From Pseudomonadota bacterium (GTDB lineage Bacteria > Pseudomonadota > Gammaproteobacteria > Burkholderiales > Burkholderiaceae_C): 5,463 nucleotides of DNA. The position numbers and the translations under genes are program-made. The stretch is from NCBI GenBank assembly GCA_023422975.1, contig JAFAGF010000083.1:1-5463 (forward strand), read 5' to 3'. Below, one piece after another: positions 1-5,458 of this stretch (position 1 is the first letter of the stretch; each line of letters begins with the position of its first letter). The notes below the pieces were generated by a model. The model was given only the letters and a program-made list of their open reading frames with translations, was not told where the DNA came from and searched no databases.

Positions 1-34
1 CAGCCTCTATAAGCCTTGCTATACGAGCAGCCTC

Positions 35-40
35 AGGAGG
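35..40 (+). promoter_or_regulatory. Shine-Dalgarno of the DUF962 gene
   Basis: AGGAGG is a full-strength ribosome binding site ending 5 nt before the ATG at 46. It fixes the start at 46 rather than the in-frame TTG at 16, which has no such site. It is the only strong Shine-Dalgarno in the window. The 34 bases upstream are too short to show a whole promoter; TATAAG (8-13) and TATACG (20-25) could be -10 elements, but their -35 regions would fall outside the window. Confidence 0.85.
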
Positions 41-45
41 CCACC

Positions 46-375
46 ATGTCTGACACCACACACCCCGTGGATGCCAAAGCCTTCACCAGCTTTGCAGAGT
101 TTTACCCCTTCTACCTCAGCGAACACAGCAATCGCACCTGTCGCCGCCTGCACTTTGTCGGAAGCACCCTGGGCTTGGTGTGTCTGGCACTGGCGATGGT
201 GCTGCGCCAGCCCTGGTGGATTGCGCTGGGCCTGCTGCTGGGCTATGCCTTTGCCTGGATCGGCCATTTTGGGTTTGAACACAACAAGCCCGCCAGTTTC
301 CAGCGCCCGCTCTACAGCTTTCTGGGTGACTGGAAGATGTACGCCCAGATGTGGAGTGGCCGGATTCCTATTTAG
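46..375 (+). CDS. DUF962 / Mpo1-like membrane protein
   Basis: A 109-residue protein of the DUF962 (YGL010w/Mpo1-like) family. The characterised member, yeast Mpo1, is an Fe(II)-dependent dioxygenase of the endoplasmic reticulum that removes one carbon from 2-hydroxy fatty acids during alpha-oxidation; the bacterial proteins are mostly unstudied, so the same reaction here is inference. Seen directly: a YLSEHSNRTCRRLHFVG block (residues 23-39) with His27 and His36; two hydrophobic helices at about 38-53 and 57-72; then GHFGFEHNKPASF (73-85) with His74 and His79; and a family-like tail around YSFLGDWKMYAQMW (90-103). The histidines are the likely metal ligands. The length is typical of short bacterial members. 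The start at 46 is set by AGGAGG 5 nt upstream. It converges on a fatty acyl-CoA synthetase gene, which would fit a role in fatty-acid processing. Family assignment is confident; enzymatic activity is not shown. Confidence 0.88.
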   Translation: MSDTTHPVDAKAFTSFAEFYPFYLSEHSNRTCRRLHFVGSTLGLVCLALAMVLRQPWWIALGLLLGYAFAWIGHFGFEHNKPASFQRPLYSFLGDWKMYAQMWSGRIPI

Positions 376-378
376 GGC

Positions 379-405
379 TTAAGTTTTCCGGCATGCGACC
401 GATAA
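379..405 (+). promoter_or_regulatory. Sigma-28 (FliA) promoter, predicted
   Basis: TTAAGTTT (379-386), exactly 11 bases, then ACCGATAA (398-405). The enterobacterial FliA consensus is TAAAGTTT-N11-GCCGATAA, so each element has one mismatch and the spacing is exact. Assuming equal base frequencies, two 8-mers with at most one mismatch each at fixed spacing are expected about 0.002 times in a window this size on both strands, and less in GC-rich DNA. It starts 4 bp after the DUF962 stop codon, points away from that gene, and is followed by no open reading frame before a terminator. Transcription would begin around 411-413. Known: sigma-28 drives late flagellar and chemotaxis genes. Inferred: that it is used here. 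Confidence 0.75.
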
Positions 406-411
406 ACCCCA

Positions 412-479
412 TATTCGGTTCGCACCAAGTCTAGGTGGAGCCACCAGCCCCGGCCGCGCAAGCACCGGGGCTTTGTTTT
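412..479 (+). ncRNA. Candidate sigma-28-dependent small RNA
   Basis: This is the segment between the predicted start of the sigma-28 promoter and the U-run of the terminator, about 68 nt. It contains no ATG; the only GTG in reach (436) opens a frame that runs through the terminator without a ribosome binding site, so the transcript would be non-coding. Possible folds: a small 5' hairpin GGT/ACC (417-419 with 424-426, UCGC loop), a GGTG/CACC hairpin (434-437 with 442-445, GAGC loop), and the terminator stem (446-472). A short RNA with a dedicated promoter and an intrinsic terminator ending in a U-rich tail has the usual shape of an Hfq-bound regulator, and sigma-28-driven sRNAs are known in E. 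coli and Campylobacter. It could also be released from DUF962 read-through mRNA as a 3'-UTR-derived RNA. I do not recognise it as a named family. Both ends are predicted, so allow a few bases. Confidence 0.55.
446..479 (+). terminator. Rho-independent terminator
   Basis: AGCCCCGG (446-453) pairs perfectly with CCGGGGCT (465-472) across an 11-nt loop, and the stem runs straight into a T-rich tail (TTTGTTTT, 472-479). The tail is on the + strand only, so it stops rightward transcription from the sigma-28 promoter and from the DUF962 gene. Read leftward there is no U-run, so it does not serve the convergent synthetase gene, whose stop codon is 12 bp away. It lies 70 bp after the DUF962 stop, further than usual for a terminator dedicated to that gene, which fits a separate transcript in between. 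Confidence 0.85.
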
Positions 480-491
480 GCTCGGTGCGTT

Positions 492-2342
492 TTACGCGCG
501 GCGGCTGCCGTACAGCCCATCGATTTCGGTGGCATAGCGCTCCAGAATTTGCTTGCGCTTGACCTTCATGGTCGGCGTCAGCAACTGGTTCTCCACACTC
601 CAGGGCTCCAGGCTCAGCAGCAGCGCACGGGGCTGGGCATAGCTGGGGAAGTCGGTACTCAGCGCCTGCAAACGCTTCAAAATGGTTTGCACCACCACGG
701 GCTGGCGCAGGGTTTCGGGGTTGCTGGCATCCCAGCCCTGCTCGGCCGCCCACAAGCCCCAGTTTTCTGCATTGAGCACGGCCATGGCGCTGATGAAGGG
801 CCGATGATCGCCCAACACCATGATCTGCTCCATCAGCGGATCCGCCAGCAGCGACAGCTCCAGATCGGCCGGCGAAATCTTCTCACCGGTGGACGTCACG
901 ATGATTTCTTTGAGCCGCCCCAGCAAACGGATCCGGCCTTTGACCCGCTCGGCCTGATCGCCCGTGCGCAGCCAGCCGTCCTCGGTGAAAGCGGCGGCGG
1001 TTTCTTCGGGGCGCTTCCAGTAGCCTTTCATCACGGTGGGACCGCGCACTTGCAACTCACGCTGCTCACCAATGCGCACTTGCACGCAGGGCAAAGGTTC
1101 GCCCACCGTAGCGGGATCGTTGCTATCCAGCGTCACCACCGAAATTACGGGCGTGGTCTCCGTCATGCCGTAGCCCTGCAGCAGGGGCACGTCCAGCGCC
1201 AGAAAGTCTTTCGCAGTGGTGTGCGGGATGGCAGCGCCCCCCGTAATTGCCATGCGAATGCTGCCGCCGAACAACTGGGCAATTTGCTGCGCAATCGCAG
1301 CATGGGCCGCAGGCTTGGGCGCGCCAATCAGCGCAGCGTTGTGTTTGTGCAGATCGGTAATATCTTGACGGGCACAGAAGTTCGCCCACCCCCAGTCGAT
1401 GGCCGCCTCAAAAGCTTGGCGCTCAGCCTCGGGGCCAGCCAGCACTTTCTCCCAAACCTTGGCGTGGGCACGCTCGTAGATGCGCGGCACGCACACCAGG
1501 AAGGTGGGTTTTTCGGTCTGCATGTCTTGCATCAGCAAGGCCGCAGAGCGCGCATACGCCGTGCATGCGCCGCTGACCAGGGCCAGGTAGTAGCCCACGG
1601 TGCGCTCAAAGGTGTGCGATAGCGGCAGAAACGACAAAAACCGATCGCTGCTGCAGGGCTGCAGGCGCTCCACAAAATCACGCACATCCGCCATCACGTT
1701 GGAGTGCATCAGCATCACCCCCTTGGGTTTGCCCGTGGTGCCCGAGGTGTAGACGATGGCCGCCACATCCGAAGCCACTGGCAATGCAGGCACAGGGGCT
1801 TGCGCCAGGGCTTCGCCCGCTTGCAGCCAATCGGCCAGCGCCACCACGCTGGGCTGCCCCGCAGCAGATGCAGACACAGACGCTGGCAAGGCCCCACCCA
1901 TATCAACGATCACCACCGTGCGCAGACTGATCATTGGGTATTCGGTGGCACGCAGGCGCTCCCACTGCCCCCAGTTGGACAGCACCAGCAAGCTGATTTC
2001 GGCATTGTCAAAAATATAGGCAATGCTGGCGGGGTTGTCCGTGGTATGCACAGGCACCGAGATCGCGCCAAGTTGCAAATTGGCCTGGTCCATGCACATC
2101 GCGTGGATGCTGTTGGGCAACCAGATACCCACGCGATCGCCGTGGCCCACCGCACTGCGCTGCAGCGCACAGCGAAAACGCATGACGGCCGCCCCCGCTT
2201 CTTGCCAGTTCAACTGCTTCCACGGCAGGTCTTTACCGGCATATTCACGGTAAGCAGGCAGCAGCGGCGTAGCTGCCACACGGGCTTGCAGTGCGTGGGC
2301 CAAGGTGGGCTGGTGCCAAGGAAGAGAATCAGAGATGCGCAT
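492..2342 (-). CDS. Long-chain acyl-CoA synthetase (AMP-forming)
   Basis: A cytoplasmic or membrane-associated enzyme of the ANL adenylating superfamily (FAA1-type, COG1022 class). It activates fatty acids with ATP and CoA to acyl-CoA via an acyl-adenylate, feeding beta-oxidation or lipid synthesis. With the ATG at 2342 it has 616 residues, the usual length. In order (numbered from that ATG): P-loop YTSGTTGKPKG (198-208), LPLSHTFER (239-247), adenine-binding GYGMTETTP (390-398), DGWLRTGD (455-462, Asp462 binding the ribose), hinge GRLKE (475-479), GEKISP (486-491), and the C-terminal TPTMKVKRKQ with the likely catalytic lysine at 593. All core motifs are intact. An in-frame TTG two codons upstream (2348) is a less likely start; neither start has a clear Shine-Dalgarno. 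Chain-length preference cannot be read from sequence. The gene stands alone, convergent with the DUF962 gene, and no intrinsic terminator is visible after its TAA, so its transcript may run antisense through the candidate sRNA. Confidence 0.95.
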   Translation of the reverse strand: MRISDSLPWHQPTLAHALQARVAATPLLPAYREYAGKDLPWKQLNWQEAGAAVMRFRCALQRSAVGHGDRVGIWLPNSIHAMCMDQANLQLGAISVPVHTTDNPASIAYIFDNAEISLLVLSNWGQWERLRATEYPMISLRTVVIVDMGGALPASVSASAAGQPSVVALADWLQAGEALAQAPVPALPVASDVAAIVYTSGTTGKPKGVMLMHSNVMADVRDFVERLQPCSSDRFLSFLPLSHTFERTVGYYLALVSGACTAYARSAALLMQDMQTEKPTFLVCVPRIYERAHAKVWEKVLAGPEAERQAFEAAIDWGWANFCARQDITDLHKHNAALIGAPKPAAHAAIAQQIAQLFGGSIRMAITGGAAIPHTTAKDFLALDVPLLQGYGMTETTPVISVVTLDSNDPATVGEPLPCVQVRIGEQRELQVRGPTVMKGYWKRPEETAAAFTEDGWLRTGDQAERVKGRIRLLGRLKEIIVTSTGEKISPADLELSLLADPLMEQIMVLGDHRPFISAMAVLNAENWGLWAAEQGWDASNPETLRQPVVVQTILKRLQALSTDFPSYAQPRALLLSLEPWSVENQLLTPTMKVKRKQILERYATEIDGLYGSRRA

Positions 2343-2449
2343 GTGCAATCAACAAAAAATACACCAACGCGCAGCCTAGGGCCGTGCACTGGCAAAACAT
2401 GTAGGTAGAGGGGAAGTTTGTCCGCAGACCAGTCCATCGGTCGCTGCAG

Positions 2450-2561
2450 GCCATGGCTTGTCTGCACCACAGGCGCACAAGCCCCGCACCTGCGATGCAG
2501 CGCGTTCGCGCCAAGGCTGCGCAACCGTTTTGGCTACATTGGCACTACCGCAAGCCATGGC
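2450..2561. repeat. 11-bp inverted repeat, arms 90 bp apart
   Basis: GCCATGGCTTG (2450-2460) is the exact reverse complement of CAAGCCATGGC (2551-2561). The inner GCCATGGC is itself palindromic, so the informative match is 8 bp plus a 3-bp asymmetric extension. The arms could be two copies of a regulator site about 100 bp upstream of the synthetase gene, or chance. No insertion-sequence features surround them: there is no transposase fragment and no target duplication. Confidence 0.4.
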
Positions 2562-2606
2562 TCTGACCCGTCAGCACCCAGACAGGACTTCAAAGAGTGA
2601 AGCATT

Positions 2607-2629
2607 TAGCGCTTACCCCATAAGGGCTA
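2607..2629. repeat. REP-like intergenic hairpin
   Basis: TAGCGCTTA (2607-2615) faces TAAGGGCTA (2621-2629) around a CCCCA loop: eight pairs with one G/G mismatch. A further AGCGC follows at 2629-2633, giving a nested alternative pairing with GCGCT (2609-2613). From memory, hairpins built on TAGCGCTTA-N-TAAGCGCTA are a common dispersed intergenic repeat in Comamonadaceae genomes, and this looks like a slightly diverged copy. It lies 34 bp downstream of the yihY stop codon, a typical place for such elements. It lacks a T-run on either strand, so it is not a standard intrinsic terminator. Copy number cannot be judged from one window. Confidence 0.5.
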
Positions 2630-2663
2630 GCGCCTGAAAACACCCATATTTTAACGCACACCC

Positions 2664-3962
2664 CTAACGCAATGCTGCGGGTGGGTTGGCACCAACTTCT
2701 GCGGTATCCTTTTCGATGGGCGGTAAGGCATCGCGCAGCAAGGTCTGCCCCCAGCCTGCGCTGTGCCACAGCGCATCGGTGCTGGGCGTGTGGGTCAGCA
2801 GCATGTGCTCGATCAACACTTCCAGCTTGGTGGCATCGGGGTCTGCCAACAGCACATAGCGCGGCTCGCCCTCTTCCAGATAGGCGGTTCCTGTATCGGG
2901 CATGGCGCCCACCCAGCGGATCGCGGTCAACGCGCTCAACGCAGGCTCCAGCTGCAAACGGTCTACGTGCAGCCGCTTGGCCAAGGTCATGGCTGGCAGC
3001 CCGCGCTGTGCCTGTGCGCGCAGCGGCTCCAGCACTGCAACCGTCTCCAGGGCCAGCTCCAGCTTCCAGCCGGGCTGGCGCAGATCACGGCTGGTACCCG
3101 CCAGCAGGCTGGGCACATAGGCCGCCACCACGGCACCCAGCAAAAAAATCACCCAGCAGGTGTAAATCCAGATCAGCAAGATGGGCAGCGTCGCAAACGT
3201 GCCGTAGATGGCCGAGTACGTGGGCACCGTGGACAGGTACAAGCCCAGCACCGTTTTGGCCACCGCCATGCCTGCCGCTACAAACAAGCCCCCCGCCCAA
3301 GCGTGGCGCCATTTAACGGGCGTGTTGGGCACAAAGTGATAGAGCGCTGCCATCGCGGCAGACAGCAGCAAAAATTCCAGCGAATTAAAGCCAAGCTGCA
3401 CGCTCTCTGGCAGCACCGCCACCAGACCGCGCGAGGCCGACAGCACATACGAGGTGGTGGCAATGCTCAAACCCATGAGCAAGGGGCCAAAGGTCAGCAC
3501 GCCCCAATAAATCAACAACCGCTGCCCCAGCGGGCGCATGCGCTGCACGCGCCAGATGTGGTTGAGGGTCTTGTCCATGGTCAAGATCAAACTCACCACG
3601 GTCAGCAGCAAAAAGGCCAGCCCCACAATCCCGAGCTGGCTGGCCTTGCTGGCGAACTGCATCAGGTAATCCATCACCTGCTCGGCAATCTCTACCGGAA
3701 TCAGGCTGTCCACCAGCCAGCGCTGCAGGGTTTCTTGCAAGCGCCCAAAACTGGGAAACGCGGTAAACACCGACAACAACACCGTAAAAAACGGCACCAG
3801 CGCCAGCAGCGTAGTGAAGGTCAGGCTGCTGGCCGTCAAGCCCAGTTGGTCTTCACTGAAGCGAACTTTGAGCGTGTGCAAAGTGTTGCGCCAAGGAAAA
3901 GACTGCAGGGTCTGTCGCAATTGGCGGGCGCGCTGTCGGGCTCGGTGAATAGTCAGTGGCAT
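2664..3962 (-). CDS. yihY: YihY/BrkB (UPF0761) family inner-membrane protein
   Basis: A 432-residue polytopic inner-membrane protein of unknown molecular function. The family was once called ribonuclease BN by error. Likely membrane segments are about 42-68, 110-130, 150-176, 190-211, 219-243 and 254-285, matching the six-helix family core. Family-typical stretches are visible: ALVPFFTVLLSVFTAFPSF (54-72), LNHIWR (133-138), VPNTPVKW (211-218) and YGTFATLPILLIWIY (253-267). E. coli YihY is about 290 residues; the extra C-terminal 140 residues here (about 295-432) are soluble, with a helix-rich, winged-helix-like part near 300-390, an extension also found in other betaproteobacteria. The N-terminus is basic, suggesting a cytoplasmic start. 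The ATG at 3962 is the only sensible start, although no clear Shine-Dalgarno precedes it (GGGGTGG is too far upstream). The gene diverges from the DUF2069 gene with 21 bp between start codons. Confidence 0.92.
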   Translation of the reverse strand: MPLTIHRARQRARQLRQTLQSFPWRNTLHTLKVRFSEDQLGLTASSLTFTTLLALVPFFTVLLSVFTAFPSFGRLQETLQRWLVDSLIPVEIAEQVMDYLMQFASKASQLGIVGLAFLLLTVVSLILTMDKTLNHIWRVQRMRPLGQRLLIYWGVLTFGPLLMGLSIATTSYVLSASRGLVAVLPESVQLGFNSLEFLLLSAAMAALYHFVPNTPVKWRHAWAGGLFVAAGMAVAKTVLGLYLSTVPTYSAIYGTFATLPILLIWIYTCWVIFLLGAVVAAYVPSLLAGTSRDLRQPGWKLELALETVAVLEPLRAQAQRGLPAMTLAKRLHVDRLQLEPALSALTAIRWVGAMPDTGTAYLEEGEPRYVLLADPDATKLEVLIEHMLLTHTPSTDALWHSAGWGQTLLRDALPPIEKDTAEVGANPPAALR

Positions 3963-3968
3963 GGGCCG

Positions 3969-3974
3969 TATGAT
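3969..3974 (+). promoter_or_regulatory. Possible -10 element of the DUF2069 gene
   Basis: TATGAT matches the sigma-70 -10 hexamer at five of six positions and ends 9 bp before the DUF2069 ATG at 3984. The best-placed -35 (TGAATA, 3946-3951, 17-bp spacer) matches only three of six and would lie inside the yihY coding region. If used, the transcript would start at about 3981 or on the ATG itself, giving a leaderless or nearly leaderless mRNA, consistent with the absence of a Shine-Dalgarno. Confidence 0.35.
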
Positions 3975-3983
3975 GCCACCCCA

Positions 3984-4379
3984 ATGAATTCCACAAGCAA
4001 CACCCTTCCGGGCAGCAACGTCGCTGCCACCCGCTGGCTGGCCGTTGGCAGCCTGCTGGGCCTGATTGTTCTGAGCGTTACGTGGGAGCTATGGCTGGCG
4101 CCGCTGCGCCCCGGCGGCTCCTGGATGGTGCTCAAGGCCTTGCCGCTGTGCATTCCGTTGGTGGGCTTGCTCAAGCATCGCATGTACACCTACCGCTGGG
4201 TCAGCCTGGTGGTCTGGCTGTATTTCACCGAAGGCGTCGTGCGCGCCTGGAGCGACAAGACCCCCAGCAACTACCTGGCCATGGTGGAAATTGCGCTGTG
4301 CCTGCTGCTGTTTGTGGCCTGCGCATTGCATGTGCGCTGGCGCCAGAAGGCAGCCAAGGCGGTGGCGACAGCCGCTTAG
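3984..4379 (+). CDS. DUF2069 family membrane protein
   Basis: A 131-residue protein of the DUF2069 family, a small proteobacterial inner-membrane family with no known function. Four hydrophobic segments are visible at about 17-38, 47-64, 70-87 and 98-116, with a basic tail (WRQKAAKA, 119-126) expected in the cytoplasm. Family-like sequence includes WELWLAPLRPGGSW (34-47), LKALPL (50-55) and YRWVSLVVWLYFTEGVVRAW (70-89). The ATG at 3984 is the first start in the homologous part; the same frame continues upstream, but only as antisense to yihY. No Shine-Dalgarno is seen. From memory, in many Burkholderiales a DUF2069 gene sits next to wrbA (quinone oxidoreductase) and yihY; here no wrbA lies between yihY and this gene. 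Any operon partner would have to be downstream, where the next gene converges, so it appears to be transcribed alone. Confidence 0.88.
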   Translation: MNSTSNTLPGSNVAATRWLAVGSLLGLIVLSVTWELWLAPLRPGGSWMVLKALPLCIPLVGLLKHRMYTYRWVSLVVWLYFTEGVVRAWSDKTPSNYLAMVEIALCLLLFVACALHVRWRQKAAKAVATAA

Positions 4380-4489
4380 AGTGGCGAACACCACCCAGCA
4401 CGTTCGAGACGAGGTGCGAAGCCGCAGGCAGTACAAAAGTACGACAAGACGGAGCAACGACGACGTATCAAGGGTCGTGTTAGCCGCTC
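4380..4489. other. Convergent spacer with small hairpins
   Basis: The 110 bp between the DUF2069 stop and the LysR stop hold no gene. Small dyads are visible: CGAAC/GTTCG (4385-4389 with 4402-4406), GTAC-AAAA-GTAC (4431-4442), and ACGAC/GTCGT (4457-4461 with 4474-4478). None is followed by a T-run, so no standard intrinsic terminator is seen for either gene. The middle part (about 4407-4480) is purine-rich on the + strand and unlike the flanking coding sequence. I have an unverified memory of similar intergenic stretches in related genomes, so it may be a dispersed element. Confidence 0.45.
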
Positions 4490-5425
4490 TTAATCCAGCA
4501 GCATGCCTGGCTGCTGCGCCAGTTGCAGCACCTGTTGGCGCAGCGCATCACACAACAGTTGCGCGGCCGGTGACATGGCCCGGCGCGGGCGCTGAATCAG
4601 CAAGGTGCGGCGCACGATCTGCGGCGCATCCAGCACGCGAAAACCCAAATCCCCACGCGCTGGGTGCTGCGCCGTCAGCGCGGGAATCAAGCTCACCCCC
4701 AAGCCTTGGCGCACCGCATCAAACAGCAAGGCCGGGTTGGACACGCGCAGCGGTGTTTGCAACACATTGGCTGGCATGCCCGGCGCCGCCGCCAGCAACT
4801 GGCTGATGGCGGTATCCGTCGTCAGCCCGACAAACGGCAAATGCGCCACATCGACCGCCTTGAGCTTGGGCTTGCGCAGCAACGGCTCATCGGCTGGCGC
4901 CACCAGCCCCATGCGGTCACTCACCAAAGGCTGGGTAGCCAACTCCACACCCGCAGGGTGGGCTGCACCCACACCAAAGTCCACCCGCCCATCGTGCACC
5001 AGCTGGGCAATGCCTTCGGCGCTGTCTTCCGTCAATTCCACTTCAATGCCCGGGTGCTGTGCGCGCAACTGTGGCAGCGCGGGCAGCAACAACACGGCCA
5101 GCACCGAGGGGGCAGCCGCAATGCGCACCTTGCCCCGGCGCAACGCCGCCAAGTCGCAGAGGTTTTGCACGCCCTGCTCCAGCGTTTCGAACGCCTGGCG
5201 CACATCCTGCAAAAAGGCCTGCCCCGCACTGGTCAGCCCCACCGTGCGCGTGGTGCGGTCAAACAGACGCATGCCCACGGCCTCCTCGAGCTGGCGAATG
5301 GATTCGGACAGCGCCGATTGCGTGAGACACAGTTCACGCGCTGCGGGCGCAAACGCGCCTTGGCGCGCCACTTCGTCAAAAGCACGCAACTGGCGCAGGC
5401 TGAGATTGTTCGGAAAAACTGGCAT
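4490..5425 (-). CDS. LysR-type transcriptional regulator
   Basis: A 311-residue LysR-family DNA-binding protein of normal length. The N-terminal winged helix-turn-helix spans about residues 8-66, with the family signature running from AFAPAARELCLTQSALSESI (24-43) into RQLEEAVGMRLFDRTTR (44-60). A linker helix (about 67-95) leads to the periplasmic-binding-protein-like effector domain (about 98-295) made of two lobes, beginning at KVRIAAAPSV (99-108). The ATG at 5425 is preferred over an in-frame TTG two codons upstream (5431); there is no clear Shine-Dalgarno. The effector and target cannot be told from sequence. LysR regulators usually control a divergent neighbour and themselves; a divergent gene, if present, lies beyond the right edge. 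A half-site array just upstream could be the binding site. The DUF2069 gene converges on it and is probably not its target. Confidence 0.93.
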   Translation of the reverse strand: MPVFPNNLSLRQLRAFDEVARQGAFAPAARELCLTQSALSESIRQLEEAVGMRLFDRTTRTVGLTSAGQAFLQDVRQAFETLEQGVQNLCDLAALRRGKVRIAAAPSVLAVLLLPALPQLRAQHPGIEVELTEDSAEGIAQLVHDGRVDFGVGAAHPAGVELATQPLVSDRMGLVAPADEPLLRKPKLKAVDVAHLPFVGLTTDTAISQLLAAAPGMPANVLQTPLRVSNPALLFDAVRQGLGVSLIPALTAQHPARGDLGFRVLDAPQIVRRTLLIQRPRRAMSPAAQLLCDALRQQVLQLAQQPGMLLD

Positions 5426-5431
5426 AACCAA

Positions 5432-5458
5432 GCAATTTATTTCGATTGCCTTGCAATC
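5432..5458. promoter_or_regulatory. Half-site array, candidate LysR operator
   Basis: GATTGC-CTT-GCAATC (5444-5458) is a perfect 6-bp dyad with a 3-bp centre. A further GCAAT half-site lies at 5432-5436, exactly 21 bp (two helical turns) from the GCAAT at 5453-5457. The arrangement is GCAAT-N8-ATTGC-N3-GCAAT, ending 6 bp upstream of the regulator's ATG. LysR proteins bind as tetramers to paired dyads in front of their own gene, so an autoregulatory operator is plausible, although the dyad is not a canonical T-N11-A box. A weak -10 (TAAATT, 5439-5434 on the minus strand) overlaps the proximal half-site. The site may be cut by the window edge. Confidence 0.5.

Larger units (their letters stand above)
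2343..2663. other. Gene-free intergenic region upstream of the synthetase gene
   Basis: About 320 bp lie between the synthetase start and the yihY stop, both on the minus strand. Short frames of about 60 codons occur on both strands, but none has a ribosome binding site or a recognisable product. The region must hold the synthetase promoter, yet I find no convincing -35/-10 pair; a T-rich stretch (2353-2358 read on the minus strand) sits just before the start codon. Two structures are listed separately: an 11-bp inverted repeat and a REP-like hairpin. No T-tailed terminator for yihY is seen, so read-through into the synthetase gene is possible. Confidence 0.6.

Noticed and set aside
393..434. 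13-codon mini-ORF starting with ATG at 393
   Set aside because: Its start overlaps the sigma-28 spacer and lies upstream of the predicted transcription start, and it has no Shine-Dalgarno.
446..479. Bidirectional terminator for the DUF962 and synthetase genes
   Set aside because: The T-run follows the stem only on the + strand; leftward the stem is followed by GC-rich sequence.
435..1622. 395-codon open frame on the + strand opposite the synthetase gene
   Set aside because: Its translation is histidine-, arginine- and glutamine-rich without any domain, and it lies entirely antisense to a gene with all ANL motifs; a usual shadow in GC-rich DNA.
2376..2600. Two frames of about 60 codons, one per strand, in the 320-bp intergenic region
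   Set aside because: No ribosome binding sites, Cys/Ala/Arg-rich random-looking products, and no family resemblance.
2664..3962. Annotation of the YihY protein as ribonuclease BN
   Set aside because: That label for the family is a historical error; the sequence is a polytopic membrane protein with no nuclease motif.
2763..3983. Long + strand frame running in phase into the DUF2069 gene, suggesting a 538-residue fusion
   Set aside because: The upstream part is antisense to yihY and has low-complexity His/Gln/Arg composition; DUF2069 proteins begin near the ATG at 3984.
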